Positions 23,246 through 34,477 of a DNA stretch of 64,000 nucleotides are shown here, in pieces. The DNA is taken from assembly GCF_030445035.2 (NCBI RefSeq), contig NC_080677.1, forward strand, positions 107,009,513 to 107,073,512. Direction: 5' to 3'. Position 1 is the first letter of the stretch. Each line of letters begins with the position of its first letter. This DNA comes from Dasypus novemcinctus (Eukaryota > Chordata > Mammalia > Cingulata > Dasypodidae). Made by a program: the position numbers and the translations under genes. The notes beneath the pieces are model-generated. The model was not told where the DNA came from and made no database searches. It saw only the letters and a program-made list of their open reading frames with translations.

Positions 23246-23595
23246 CTTTCAAGGGTGGGCCCTGCTGATAGGAGAGTGAAGTCACGTCTGCCAGGGTCTA
23301 GCACAGGAAAAGCTTAGAGGGTGGAGACCGCAGAGGTTCAGGGCAGGCAGGGGCTCGGGAGGTGATGGGGAACCTCCCAAGGGGAACGCTGGGGGGCTGA
23401 GGTGGGAAGCCTGCCCCATCCCGGCCCCCCTAGCAAGGCTGTGTTCTGCTCCTGTGGGTCCAGGCTCTGCCAGCGGGAGGAAGAGGGAAGAGGGAGCATA
23501 GAGAAGGACCCACTGTGGGAGCTCAAAAGGTCTTGAGTCATTGAATGAATGCAAAGGAGGGGTAAGAGACAAAGGGGGGCCCAGGGCCTCTAGTG

Positions 23596-23834
23596 CAGGG
23601 GTTCTTCACCTTTTTTGTTCCACGGACCCCGATGCCTGTCAGGTGAAAATCACGGACCCCCTACTTAGTCCACACTATACTGTGTATTATTTAATGAATA
23701 TATTACACCCACACCAACACATCCCCACAAGGAATAGTGTTTTTTTTTTTTAATTCTCAATTCAAGTTCACGGACCCCCTGAAATTTTTCTACAGACCCC
23801 TTGGTGGTCCATGGACCCTGGTTAAGAACCCCTG
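23596..23834. mobile_element. Non-autonomous hAT transposon (second copy)
   Basis: Terminal repeats are 'caggggttcttcacc' and 'ggttaagaacccctg'. Flanks 'ctctagtg' (23588-23595) and 'ctctagat' (23835-23842) are an imperfect 8-bp duplication. It is inverted relative to the copy at 20930. Confidence 0.8.
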
Positions 23835-23842
23835 CTCTAGAT

Positions 23843-23975
23843 CCTCACTATTCAAAGGGTGGCCCATGGGCCAGCAGCGTTAGCATCCCCTGGCTGATGA
23901 AAAATCTCGGGCCCACCCCAAGACCTGCTGAATTACAACAGCATTTTCTCAAGACCTATTGGTGAGTCCTCTGCC
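23843..23975. mobile_element. MER5-like hAT fragment
   Basis: Reads 'ttcaaagggtggcccatggg', 'ctcgggcccaccccaagacc', 'tgctgaattaca', resembling ancient hAT-Charlie non-autonomous elements. Confidence 0.45.
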
Positions 23976-24104
23976 CAAACATTGAGTGTGAGCCTGGCTC
24001 ATCCACAGCAAGGAGCCAGGGTTGTACTAACATCCCATCTGTCTCTGCTCACAGACATTCAGCCTCCTTGGTGACTTGACTTGACTTGAACCAGACTGGT
24101 GGTT

Positions 24105-24540
24105 TGAAACGGTGTGGATCCCCAAAATCATGTTCTTAGAGCTAATCCTGTCCCATGGGTGTCAATCTACTGCAAGTAGGACCTTTTGAATAGGTTACTT
24201 CAGTTTAGGCATGGTCCAGGTGGGTCTTAATCTTCTTACTGGAGTTCTTTATAAATGAGAGACAGAGAGAGAGCCAAGGAAGCAAGAAGCTAAAAGGAAG
24301 GAAACCCAGAAGAGAAGGCATAGCCCAACAGATGTGCCTTGCCACAAGACAGAGGAGTCCAGGATTGCCAGGAGGAAAGCTTCGCCTTGATGTTGCCCTC
24401 ATGTGAACATTCTCACGGCCTTAAAACCAAGGAAGCTCAAAACTGTACACTTTTGAGCTAATAAATCCCCATAATTAAAAGCCAACCATTTTATGGTATC
24501 TGCTTTGAGTGGCTTAGCAAATTAAAACACAGCGCCTGTG
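24105..24540 (+). mobile_element. LTR-like repeat, plus strand
   Basis: Starts 'tggtttgaaacggtgtggat', has an 'aataaatcccc' polyadenylation signal, and ends 'ttagcaaattaaaaca'. The inverted relative is at 22780-23245. No viral genes are present. Confidence 0.6.
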
Positions 24541-25225
24541 GCCAGGCAGGCCTGGAAATGTCCTTCCAGAATGCAGAGCAACAGCCTGGGATGGGGGCAT
24601 CACGGGACAGCCCTTGTCCCACCACCTTCCCATAGCCTCCTCTGGCCTTGGCCCCTGGTGCTGATGAGCCAGACTGTTGGGGAAGCGTTTAGAGCTTGGA
24701 GTCCAGGAAGAGGGACAGAGGACAGCCCCCACCAGTATTTCTTGATCCTTGGAGATCAAGCCCACTCTGAGAATCTGGTGGAAGCTGTGCTCCCTCTGCC
24801 CAGAAAAATGAACAGACACGCACTTTTGCATGTAAGGTTGGGGAGTCATAGGTCCCCCAGAGCCCACCCATAGACCCCCAGCCCACAAAATCCTCTCTCT
24901 AAACTTCAAGCCCTGTGCCAGCATCCCAGGGGATAAGATGCAATCCCTGCCTCAGGGAGCTGGAGGCCAGACCAAGATGTGAACCCAAAAGGACTCAAAG
25001 CCAAAGCAGAGGGGAGCAGGTGGGAGTTCCCAGGAGAGAGTCAGCTTTGGGGTCATGGAAAGCCCACAGGTTTTGGAGTCAGCCAGGCTCCTCAGCTACA
25101 CAGTGGAGACTCCTGCCCACCCCTAGAGATGACATGAGAAAATGCCAGTGAGGTTTAGCATGGAGTGTGGGTCATGGTGAGTGTGCCACAGATGCCCCTT
25201 CCAGGTGTGGAGGTCAGCAGCCTGG
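24541..25225. other. Intergenic, no feature recognised
   Basis: Short open frames on both strands without conserved motifs. Confidence 0.4.
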
Positions 25226-25228
25226 CTA

Positions 25229-25672
25229 GTGTGGTGGGCTGAAGAACGCCCTTCAAGGAGGCCCATGTCCTAAAGTCCAGAACTGTGGGTATGTTCCCTT
25301 ATACGGCAAAAGGGACTCTGCAGGTGTGATGAGTGAATGATCTCAGGATGGGGAGAGTCTCCTGGGTTCTTGAGTGGGCCCAGGGTAATCACCAGGGTCC
25401 TTATAACAGGAGGCAGGGATGTCCGAGTCAGAGAAGGAGCTGTGACAACGGAAGCAGAGGTCAGAAAGCGCCTTGAAGACGGAGGAGGGGGCCATGAGTC
25501 AAATAATTGAGGCAGCCTCTAGAATGTGGAAAAGGCAAGGAAACCGATTCTCCCTTAGAGCCTCTAGAAACAAGGCAGCCTGCAGAACTGTAAGATCATA
25601 AATCCATGTTGTTTCAAGCCAGGAAGTTTCTGGTGACTTGTTACAGCAGCAAAAGGAAACTAATACACTAGG
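25229..25672 (+). mobile_element. MLT1-type solitary LTR (ERVL-MaLR)
   Basis: Starts 'gtgggctgaagaacgccc' and includes 'ggactctgcaggtgtgatga', 'gggtccttataacaggaggc', 'cagcctgcagaactgtaaga', ending 'aaaggaaactaataca'. The order matches MLT1 LTRs. Confidence 0.78.
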
Positions 25673-26185
25673 TCTTGCCAGAAAAGGCCAGGGGCTGCTG
25701 GGGTGAAGCTATGGTGCAGGAGGGAGGTCTGGGGGGAATTCTGAAGGGCAGGGGGAGGGAGGGAGGAGGGGCCGGGCACAGAGTGCTCAGCCTGTGACCT
25801 CACCCTTGGCGGGCCACGGCCGCCCTGGCATCCGGATGCCTGTCAGCCCGGGGTTACATGCCTGACTGGGCCAGAAAGGGATCCTGTGCGGCCAGACCCG
25901 AGGCAAGGACAGGGCTGTGGCAAAGAAGGCTGGGTGCCAGGGGAGGGAGCCCAGTCACCCCCAGGGCTGCAGAGGACATCCAAGTGGAGGGCCAAAGCCA
26001 GCAGGGGCTGGCGAGGTACCTGGTCACCGAGGGCCCCTGCCAGCTCCACCCTGCACTACCTGTCTCCTACCGGGCATGAGGCATCCCCTCCGAGGGTGAC
26101 TCTGGGGAAGATTCCCCTTCCTCGGCTTCTTTTTCTCTTTTCCAACCCTGGGGTTTTCTGACATCCCCTGTGATAGGTGGAAGGA
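25673..26185. other. Intergenic, GC-rich
   Basis: Several overlapping short frames at 25840-26160 reflect base composition. No gene is supported. Confidence 0.35.
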
Positions 26186-26189
26186 GTAA

Positions 26190-26375
26190 GGACTTGGGGC
26201 AAACGAGCTAGCCCTGAGGTCCTAATCTCAGCTCTGTGGTTTAGCAGCTAGATGACCTCAGGCAAATCACTTGCCTCTCTGAGTCTAGTCTTTCCTCCGG
26301 AAATGAGGATGATAATAGCCCCACTCTACAGGTCTGCATTAAATGAGATAACCCGTGCAAAAAGTGTCCAACAGA
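26190..26375 (+). mobile_element. MIR SINE
   Basis: 'agctagatgacctcaggcaa', 'atcacttgcctctctgagtc', 'aatgaggatgataatagccc', 'aaatgagataacccgtg'. Confidence 0.75.
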
Positions 26376-26574
26376 AGAAAATCCTCACAGTGCAGTGAGT
26401 CTTTGTATTTAGGGACAGTCTTTATGCACACACTGTTTGGCCAACAAATACTAAAGAAAGTTTATCTCCTCTAGGAGCTGCGGAGCTCTTCCAGGGGAGC
26501 CTGTGTGCTGCCCACCTGTGCATCCTGCATCGCTACACTTAATAGAACAGAGTAGGTGATGAATTCATGCTTCA

Positions 26575-27405
26575 CATGTTCGTTCATTCATTTGACAAGT
26601 ATTTACTAAGTGACACAGTTTTAGAAGTTCAAGACAGCAATAGGCAAAATGGCGGGAGCAGACAATGTCCGTTTACACAGAGAATACGCTTGCGATGTGT
26701 CAAGGAATAGAATAAAGCAAGGAAAGGGAGCACTGGTGTGGGTGTGGGGGAGGGAGGTGGTTTGCTGCTTTGCCCAGGGCCATCAGGGAAGGTCTTTCTA
26801 ACCAGATGCTACTTACGCAGAGACCCAGAGACCAGAAGGAAGTGACAGGTGAGCCCCATGGATCTTTGGGGGAAGTGGAGGGAACTTGCTTGATAGGCCA
26901 GCAAGGAGGCCAGCAGGCTGGAACAGAACAGGTGAGGCGGAAAGAACCGGGAGGGAGCAAAGTCCAAGATAATGGGGACCAGACCGTAAAGGACCTTGGA
27001 GAGTGTGGTAGGGAGCAGAGAAATGGCGTGCACTGCCTGATCTTTACAAGGGTCACCCCAGCTGCTGGCGTGGATATACTCTACAGACAGGCAACAGTGC
27101 GGGCGGGGAAACCAGAGCCCAGGCAAGAGATGATGGTGGCCTGGGTCAGGGCTGTTGTGGGAGAGATGGGAGGAAGTGGTCAGGCTGCTGAGATATGATA
27201 TGACGGCCGAGCCATACAGCATTTGCTGATGGAGTAAACTTGGAGAGTGAGAGAAAGGGTGACTCTGACGTGTGTGTTTTTTAATCTGACCAACTGGAAG
27301 ATTGAAACTGCTGTTTTTTTTAGATGGGATCATTTTGAGGAGGAGCAGACCTGGGAGGGTGGTGGTGGGAACCAGAAACTGCATTGGCTATCTTTGGTGT
27401 GAGAT
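26575..27405 (-). mobile_element. LINE-2 (L2), minus strand
   Basis: The plus strand reads reversed L2: 'ttcattcatttgacaagtat', 'gcagagacccagagaccag', 'gcaaggaggccagcaggctg', 'gaccttggagagtgtggtag', 'gagatgatggtggcctgggt'. Open frames inside are fossils. Confidence 0.7.
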
Positions 27406-27410
27406 TCCTG

Positions 27411-27549
27411 AAGCTTCAACCACTGAGCTACCCCCAGCTCCCATGAGTTGTTTTTTTGTTTATTTGTTTGTTTAGGAGGTATAAGGGATCAAACCTGGGA
27501 CCTCCTACATGGGAAGTAGGCGCTCAACCACCTGAGCAACATCCTCTGC
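27411..27549 (-). mobile_element. tRNA-type SINE (dimeric)
   Basis: Two head ends, 'caaccactgagctaccccca' and 'caaccacctgagcaacatcc', with a T-rich tail between them. The target 'gagattcct' lies at 27402-27410 and 27550-27558. Confidence 0.72.
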
Positions 27550-27558
27550 CGAGATTCC

Positions 27559-29778
27559 TTTTCAATGTATGGGTGGAGATGTCTTGTAGGCAGGTGAATG
27601 CAATTGCCCGTGGGGTGAGAATAGATTAGGAAAGTGAACGGAATTAGAATCCTCTGAATCTCTGCCCCTTAACCCAGGTGAAGTCTGCTTCCTCCTCTGC
27701 ACAATCCTTGCCTGCTTCTCTCCCCAAACACTTTCCGGGCTCCAGCTTTGTGCCCTTCTTGTGAGCTCTTCTGCCTTGGTTTCAACCTCCAGAATTCCCA
27801 AATCTGCTTCCCTCCAGATCCTTTCCTCTTCAAAAGAGGGAAGCCCCACAGCTAGTCAGGGGAGACCCCGAGCAGAGGGCACCACCCTGGCTAGGCAAGG
27901 AAAGGACATGGCTGCAAGGAGCTGGGCTTGTTCTCACCTCTCCCTCACCTCCTGCTGCTATCCCTGGTTTCCGATCAAGGCTCGTCCCAGCCCCCTTCAT
28001 GGCCAGCTTCACTGGGGGACTTGGATACTTTGCATGCACCAGGAGGCACCTGTGGGTGGAGGCGGTCATCCAGGCATGCCCGGCTGCTCCTCACCCTACT
28101 CCACCTCTTACCAGCTGACTTGGGCAAACCACTCTATCTCTCTGAGCCTCCTTTTTCTAGCCATAATACAGGAATACGTATTTCTGCCTTATATGATTGC
28201 CATGGATCAGCCAGTGCTGTCACACTGACTAGTGCATCGTAATAAATGGCAGCAGAAAACCGGTCTGTTAGACCCTTCTCCCCTCCGCTGGCCAGCCCCT
28301 CCTTTCTGATACTTGAATTACTTTACCCTCATGCCCTAATGTGCTCCAGATGCCAAATTTTACTATGCTCGTGGGCAACTAGGGAACAGTTGCCAAGGGC
28401 AGGGCTCTCAGAAATGCAGCCTGTTGCCTAGGCAACTGCCCCACATCTGGTTCCCTGGAGTCCCACAGGCTGGTGGGTTCTGGCGCCATCTGCTGGATGT
28501 ATTGCAACACTGCTTCTGAGGCACCCAGACCAGGGAGTCCTGCCACCACGAGGAGGGACACAACCCTCTGTAGCCCCTCTTCTCCCCTCAACGCTTCCAC
28601 TGTGAAAGCTCTTCGCTCCGTTTTACCCCAAGGGTTTCCCAGAGACTAGAGGCATGCAAAAGAGCTGGAAGCACTGGAGACCATGGGGAGGGAGGGGAGC
28701 CTGTGCTTCCCCACGAGGAAGGAATGAGGCAGGGAGCAGGGCTCCAGGCAGTGTGGGGTCCAGAGGCAGCCCCTCCCCTCAGTTGACCTTCTGACCCTCT
28801 AGATCTGACACAGACTTTGTTTCCCCACTAGCCCACGTTGCAGGGAGCGGTGGAAATGAAGATGTTAAAATAGGGGGTGGAAGAGGACGTGGGGGTCACA
28901 GCCAAGCCTTTAAGCAACATCCTGTCCTGACCGCCTCCTTCCTCGAGCCAGCTCAGCCCCTGGTCTCCCCCTCCTGACTTCCCGTTCCTTCTCCAGGAGA
29001 ACCTTCCTGCCCACTTAACTGACGCGCCTGCAGTTTATCAGACGAAGTCCTTGGCGCATCTCGTTTCAGGGCAACCACCCTGGGCAGAAGATGAAGAATC
29101 AGGAAGAGGCACTGCTCTCCAAGACCAGGGCTCCTGGGGTCTGATGCTCCCTGGGCAGTCCCCACACTTGGCCACCCTGTGGTCGGCCTGCCCTGAAACG
29201 TGGAGGGTCAAGTGGAATATCTGAGGGTGGGGTCAAAAGGTGGGGGCCTATTGGGGCACCTCGGGAGGGTGCTTCTCTTTCCATAGTTAGGATCACAGAG
29301 AAACTAAGGCACAAAGAAGGGGAAAGGACGGTTTCTGCCAGTCCCCACGCAGCACACCCCTTGTTACCCAAGTGCCCTCTCCCCAGCTCTCGCTGGGCTG
29401 GGGGCATACCTGGCACGGGAGCCAGGCTCTCAGCCCAGAAGCTGATATCGCCAGTGAACTTACGACGGGTGGAGCGAGAAAGTGGGGACCAAGTTCTCCG
29501 GGGCCCCTGACCCGCCCTTCTTCCCTTCTGCTGAGCTGGAAGGTAAGCGAGGAGGAGGCTGGTGGCGGTGACTGCCGCGCCCTGAGGACAGCGGGGCTGT
29601 GGGGCTGGGCCTGGGGGAGGCTGCAGGGGGCTTGAAAATTTGACCCTGGCACTACCCAGTGTCCAGATCCCCGGCCTCCAGACTCTTCTCAACTGGAGCA
29701 GAAGGGAGGTGGGGGTGGGGTGGGAGGGTAGGTTTGGGCTCCCAAGCCCTGAAGAAGTGCACCTGTGTGTAAGGTGGG
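27559..29778. other. Intergenic, mostly unassigned
   Basis: A MIR remnant on the plus strand lies at about 28110-28250 ('tgacttgggcaaaccactct', 'ctctgagcctcc'). The rest is moderately GC-rich with overlapping open frames (for example around 29100-29690) but no splice pattern or recognised protein. Confidence 0.4.
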
Positions 29779-29833
29779 TGCATTAGTCAGCCAAAGCGGT
29801 GCTGATGCAAAGTACCAGAACTCTGTCAGCTTT

Positions 29834-30199
29834 TTTTTTTTTAAATATTTATTTATTTAATTTCCCCCCCCTCCCCTGGTTGTCTGTTCTCGGTGTCTAT
29901 TTGCTGCGTCTTGTTTCTTTGTCCGCTTCTGTTGTCGTCAGCGGCACGGGAAGTGTGGGCGGCGCCATTCCTGGGCAGGCTGCTCTTTCTTTTCACGCTG
30001 GGCGGCTTTCCTCACGGGCGCACTCCTTGCGCGTGGGGCTCCCGCACGCGGGGGACACCCTTGCGTGGCACGGCCCTCCTTGCGCGCATCAGCACTGCGC
30101 ATGGCCAGCTCCACACGGGTCAAGGAGGCCCGGGGTTTGAACCGCGGACCTCCCATGTGGTAGACGGACGCCCTAACCACTGGGCCAAAGTCCGTTTCC
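29834..30199 (-). mobile_element. Full-length tRNA-derived SINE
   Basis: Minus-strand copy bounded by 'ctctgtcagctttt' at 29820-29833 and 30200-30213. Its body is CpG-rich, which suggests relatively recent insertion. Confidence 0.88.
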
Positions 30200-30225
30200 C
30201 TCTGTCAGCTTTTATAAAGGGTATT

Positions 30226-30639
30226 TGGGAAGCGGATGTGGCTCAACTGATAGAGCATCTGCCTACCACATGGGAGGTCCAAGGTTCAAACCCAGGGCCT
30301 CCTGACCGGTGTGGTGAGCTGGCCCACGAGTGGCGCTGCTGTGCACAAGGAGGGCCGGCAGCCCCATGCGCAAGGAGCGTGCCCTGCAATGAGCCACCCT
30401 GTGCGGAAAAAATGACAGCTTGCCCAGGAGTGGCCCTGCACACACGGAGAGCTGATGCAGCAAGGTGACTCAACAAAAAGAAACACAGATTTCTGGTGCT
30501 GCTGAGAATACAAGCAGACACAGAAGGCACAGCAAATGGACACAGAGAGCGGAAAACGGGGGGAGGGGAGGAGAAGGGAAAGAGGGGAAAGGGGAGAGAA
30601 AATAAATAATAAAATAAATCTTTGAAAAAAGAAAAAATA
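30226..30639 (+). mobile_element. Full-length tRNA-derived SINE
   Basis: Plus-strand copy flanked by 'ataaagggtattt' at 30213-30225 and 30640-30652. It lies head to head with the preceding SINE. Confidence 0.88.
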
Positions 30640-30722
30640 AATAAAGGGTATTTTTTGGGGTAGAAGCTTACAGTCATAAGGCCCTAAAGAGTCCAACTCA
30701 AAGTACCATAAGAGGTACTTCC

Positions 30723-31167
30723 AAAAGTGGACATAATGGACAAAGGGTATGGGGAAAGGCAGGAAGAGATGAGAGGTGGAGGCGTCTTCGGGACATAGAG
30801 CTGCCCTGGATGGTGCTTCAGAGGTAATCACCGGACATTGTAAATCCTCACAGGGCCTACTTGATGGAATAGAGGAGAGTATGGGCCATGATGTGAACCA
30901 ATGTATATGAGGTGCAGAGGTGCCCAAAGATGTACTTACCAAATCCAATGGATGTGTCATGATGATGGGAACGAGTGTTGTTGGGGGGGGGGAGAGGGGG
31001 GGTGGGGGGGTGGGGTTGAATGGGACCTCACATATATATTTTTAATGTAATATTATTACAAAGTCAATAAAAAATAAAAAAATTATAAAAAAAAAAAAAA
31101 AAGCTTATAAGGGAAGCAGAGAATAAAGTGACTTACTGCATGCTCAGAAAAAAAAAAAAAAAAAAAA
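30723..31167 (+). mobile_element. 5'-truncated LINE-1 with two poly(A) tracts
   Basis: The 13-bp duplication 'aagaggtacttcc' flanks it at 30710-30722 and 31168-31180. The L1 3' UTR ends in poly(A) at 31087-31102, then 45 nt of unrelated sequence, then a second poly(A) at 31148-31169 before the duplication. This fits a 3' transduction. Confidence 0.75.
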
Positions 31168-32029
31168 AAGAGGTACTTCCTCACCCAAAATCATCTGCCA
31201 CGTGTTGAAGCAAAACAGCAGGCAATGTCTGTGAGGGTTCAGCCTTCCTCTTCCTCTAAGGATCCGTGGGTCCAGCTTCTTCTGATCTCAGCTGTAGACT
31301 AGCATAAGGCTGGTCTGTCAGGAGGGCTTCTCAGCTGCTGTGTTCTCTTTAGCTGCAAACTATCAGGCTCACTCTCTTCCCGGGGCCTCTGCCATGTCTA
31401 TGGAGCGGTCTCTCTTCCTCTGTGTTCTTCTCTGTGCATCCACTTCTCTCTTCTTGACTGAGCGTGTTTATACAGCCCACCAAGGGGACAGGGACTCACC
31501 CCTGCACGCCCTAATGACATGGTTGAATCAAAGCCCGAATCTTGATTTAATGAAGTAAAAGTGAAATCTCTGAATCTAATACAGTCAAAGGGGTATCAAC
31601 CCAGAGGAACAGACCAGTTTACAAACATAGTCAATATCTCTTTTTGGAATTATACATAATATCAAACTGCCACAGCAGGGGTAGAACCTAAAGAGACAGG
31701 GGGAGGGGGCGGGGGATCGGGTACTCACAAACCAGGAGGGATCTTGAAAGAACAAAAATCTCAGCTTAGGGTTGGGGGAGTGATGAGGGGGTGGGAGGGA
31801 ACTGTTCTCTCCATTTCAGTGCTCCCTTTGGTCCTAAACCTCCCTCCCAGCTGTACAGAGAAACTGTGGAGGATCAGGGGCCGCTGAATCAAACACAGCC
31901 TCTGCAGGTTGGAAGCCCACTTCCTGACTGGCACCAGAACCGCAGAAGCTGAAAGGGACCTCAAATAGCTAGTCCAGCCCCCCTAAACCACCCGGTCATT
32001 CCATCTGAGAGCCCCTGTTCCCAGCCATG

Positions 32030-32500
32030 GAGGCATGGGGAAGTGGGGCCAGAGGCCAGGGCTGCCCAGCCGTCCCCCCGCGTGCCTGCTGCCGACGCAA
32101 CGGTGGCCCGCTCTTCTGCTCCATCCACCTGTCCTGCTGGCTGGGCCCAACAGCCCCACGGCCTCCCGCCCACTGTCCTGCTCCTGCCTTGGCTTGGGGC
32201 ATGGCCAGCAGCCCAGGCCAAGTGTCTGGAGCTCTGCCTGGCCTGCGGCTTTGATGAGCTGGCCATGGAGAGCACGTCGAGCCACTTGTGTGCCCACGTC
32301 AGGGACCAGTGCGGGCAGCTGGGGTGCTGGCGCTGCTGCAGGGCCCTGGGGTGCTGGCCGGCCACCTGCAGGTGGTGCATGCCCTCTCCCTGGGTGGCTG
32401 CAGATACTGCTGCTCATGGGATCTGGGCACTGCAGCAGTGCGGTCATGTCTTCACCAGCCTGCTGGTGGACAACCTGGACCACATGGCACTAGGTGAGTG
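32030..32500 (+). pseudogene. Possible decayed coding sequence, unidentified
   Basis: One frame reads AKCLELCLACGFDELAMEST and continues with regular hydrophobic/charged spacing. The likely continuation (VLALLQGPGVLAGHLQVVHA) is in another frame, so a frameshift would be needed. Composition is GC-rich, and open frames occur by chance in such DNA. No family was recognised and no start or splice site is claimed. Confidence 0.25.
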
Positions 32501-32959
32501 TGCCAGGCCGAGGGTGAGGGGGCACCTGGGCCACACAAACTAGCCTGGACTCCAGCTGGACATGCCATTCCACTGACAAGGGGTTGGGATTTCCGTCTGT
32601 CCTGAATGTGGCTCTGGGTGGCCTCTGAATGGCCACCTGATGTGGCCTTCCTAGCCAGTGTGTGTTCCACTTGGGCTCCCCCTCCTCCCCCACAGATCCT
32701 ACTCCCAGATGTGCAGAGAAGAGGTGGGAGGGGTTGGGGGCAGTCCTGTGTGCATTTACCTCTGGGAAAGGGGAGGGCAAATAGGACATGAGACTAATTT
32801 ACTGAGCACATATGACTTTCCATACCTTCTCTTATATCATCTCCACCCCCCCAACCCCACCCCATGAAGTAGGGAGGTAGGTGCTGTGTCACCTGGAATT
32901 CTTAGATATGCTTTGCAAAGAGTCTCAGCAATCATGGAATGGGATGCACAGATTTTCTC

Positions 32960-33115
32960 TAAAAGTGGCTCTCAAACCTTGCTATGTATCAGAATCACCT
33001 GGAGTAAAAACTCAGAGCCCTAGACGCTACCCTACTTCAGCAAGCCTGGACTTCCGTGTTCATTATTAGCTCTCCAGGTCATTCTGATACACGCACGATT
33101 TGAGGACCACTGCAC
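32960..33115. mobile_element. MER5-type hAT element
   Basis: Near-palindromic ends: 'agtggctctcaaaccttgct' with 'cagaatcacctggagtaaaa', and at the other side 'ctccaggtcattctgataca' with 'tttgaggaccactgc'. This matches MER5. Confidence 0.75.
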
Positions 33116-34471
33116 TTGAACTTCCAGAAGAAGGGCCAAACTAATGCTCACATACGACACGGGTCACCGACTTACACAGTAACCCATTCCACCGTGCTAA
33201 TGGTTAGAAAATTCTCCCTTTGAACCACTCATACCCTTGATTCAGAGCATTTATCTAGTATCCCTTAGATCTTTTCTATTTCAGTTGCTGGCCAAGGTGC
33301 TGCCAGTGTTTATTTGTAAAGTCTTGTACAGGTCAAACCATGACACAGGCCTCTCTCGCTCCATCCTCTCTCATATTACCACCCCCTGGCATCCTTCTCC
33401 CTCCCAGCTGGGTCACCCCAGGCTCTTAGGTGCTCACCCAGGCCACAGACCCTCACAAGCCTCGGGACTCTCGGTGACCCATTCATTATGCAATAGCTCT
33501 CGGGGCAGCTATTGAACCAGATCCGAAACCACCCTCCAGTCCCGTCACCCAACTCCTTCCTTCTCATCCCTGAAGATGTTACAAAGCCGGCCAATGCCAC
33601 AGTGAAAGGCTCACCACTGGCCACAGGTCCAAGTGGCCTGGGGCGGGGTATCAGCACGGTGTGCCAACAGAGGGCTGTGTGAGCCCCTCCCCTGTAGTCA
33701 TGGAAACACTTCCAACTCTTCACTAACCACAAACAAAGACCTTCTCCACCCTTGGTGCGTCCCTACTGCCAGGGCATCCCCAGGCATCTTCCTTGCTTCT
33801 GGTCCTGACTGGTGTCTGTACCTCATCAGGACAGCTGCGTGCCCACTGCCCAACTACAACAGCAGCAGCATGGGAAGGCAATAAAATGTCCCACTCCTCA
33901 GTGCAGCAGCTCAGGTGTCCCTGCTGTCCGTGCTGGAGGGGCTTGAGGCTGGGAGGCGAGTCCTGAGCCCAGTATGAAGAGGGGGAGCTACTGCCCACTA
34001 CCTTGCAGCACAGGCGTGTTCCAGCTCTTAAGCCTGCAGGCCCGGGGTCCCGGGGTCAGGGCCACGGCCACACTCTATCGCCACCTGTGCCCGTGCTGTC
34101 CTGTTTGGCATTATGAATCTGCGGTCGGTGCTTTCTGGCAGTGGTCCATGGGGCCCACCAAGCTGGTCTTGTACAGCCATGATGACCCCCCCCTGTGATA
34201 TGCCTGCCTGCAAGAGCTGCTGGCCCTCTGGCAGTGGGCAGGCAAGCTGGGGTGGATGCTGGCTGAGAAGGCCTCCTGCCGTGCGGCCTACCCCCACCAG
34301 CACCCCAGGAGTGCTGCGACGCCCTCATCACCTCCCTGGGGAGGGTGGCACTGGTGCTTCCCCCAGCCCAGCTGATGGGACCTGGGCTAAAGCTCACCAC
34401 TAAGATGGAGGCCAGCCACCCAGTGGACAAGGGACAGACTTGGGACAGTTGAGGCATTGGGACCTGTTTGA

Positions 34472-34477
34472 TTTATT
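34472..34477 (-). terminator. IMPDH1: IMPDH1 polyadenylation signal AATAAA
   Basis: The first canonical AATAAA on the minus strand after the stop codon, giving a 3' UTR of about 0.7 kb (roughly 34450-35170). A GT-rich stretch follows about 30-50 nt downstream. The cleavage point is inferred. Confidence 0.65.

Larger units (their letters stand above)
29779..31674 (-). mobile_element. Solitary LTR (MaLR-like) carrying two SINEs and an L1
   Basis: On the minus strand it starts TGTGGCAGTTTGATATTATG at 31674 and ends 'tggctgactaatgca' at 29779, matching the LTR at 17758-18330. Inserts at 29834-30199, 30226-30639 and 30723-31167 each have their own target-site duplications. Confidence 0.7.
31680..34450. 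other. Region downstream of IMPDH1, no identified gene
   Basis: Mostly unique sequence. The plus strand has protein-like but frame-broken stretches at about 32040-32500 and 33960-34440. I could not name a parent protein. A MER5-like element lies at 32960-33115. Confidence 0.4.
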
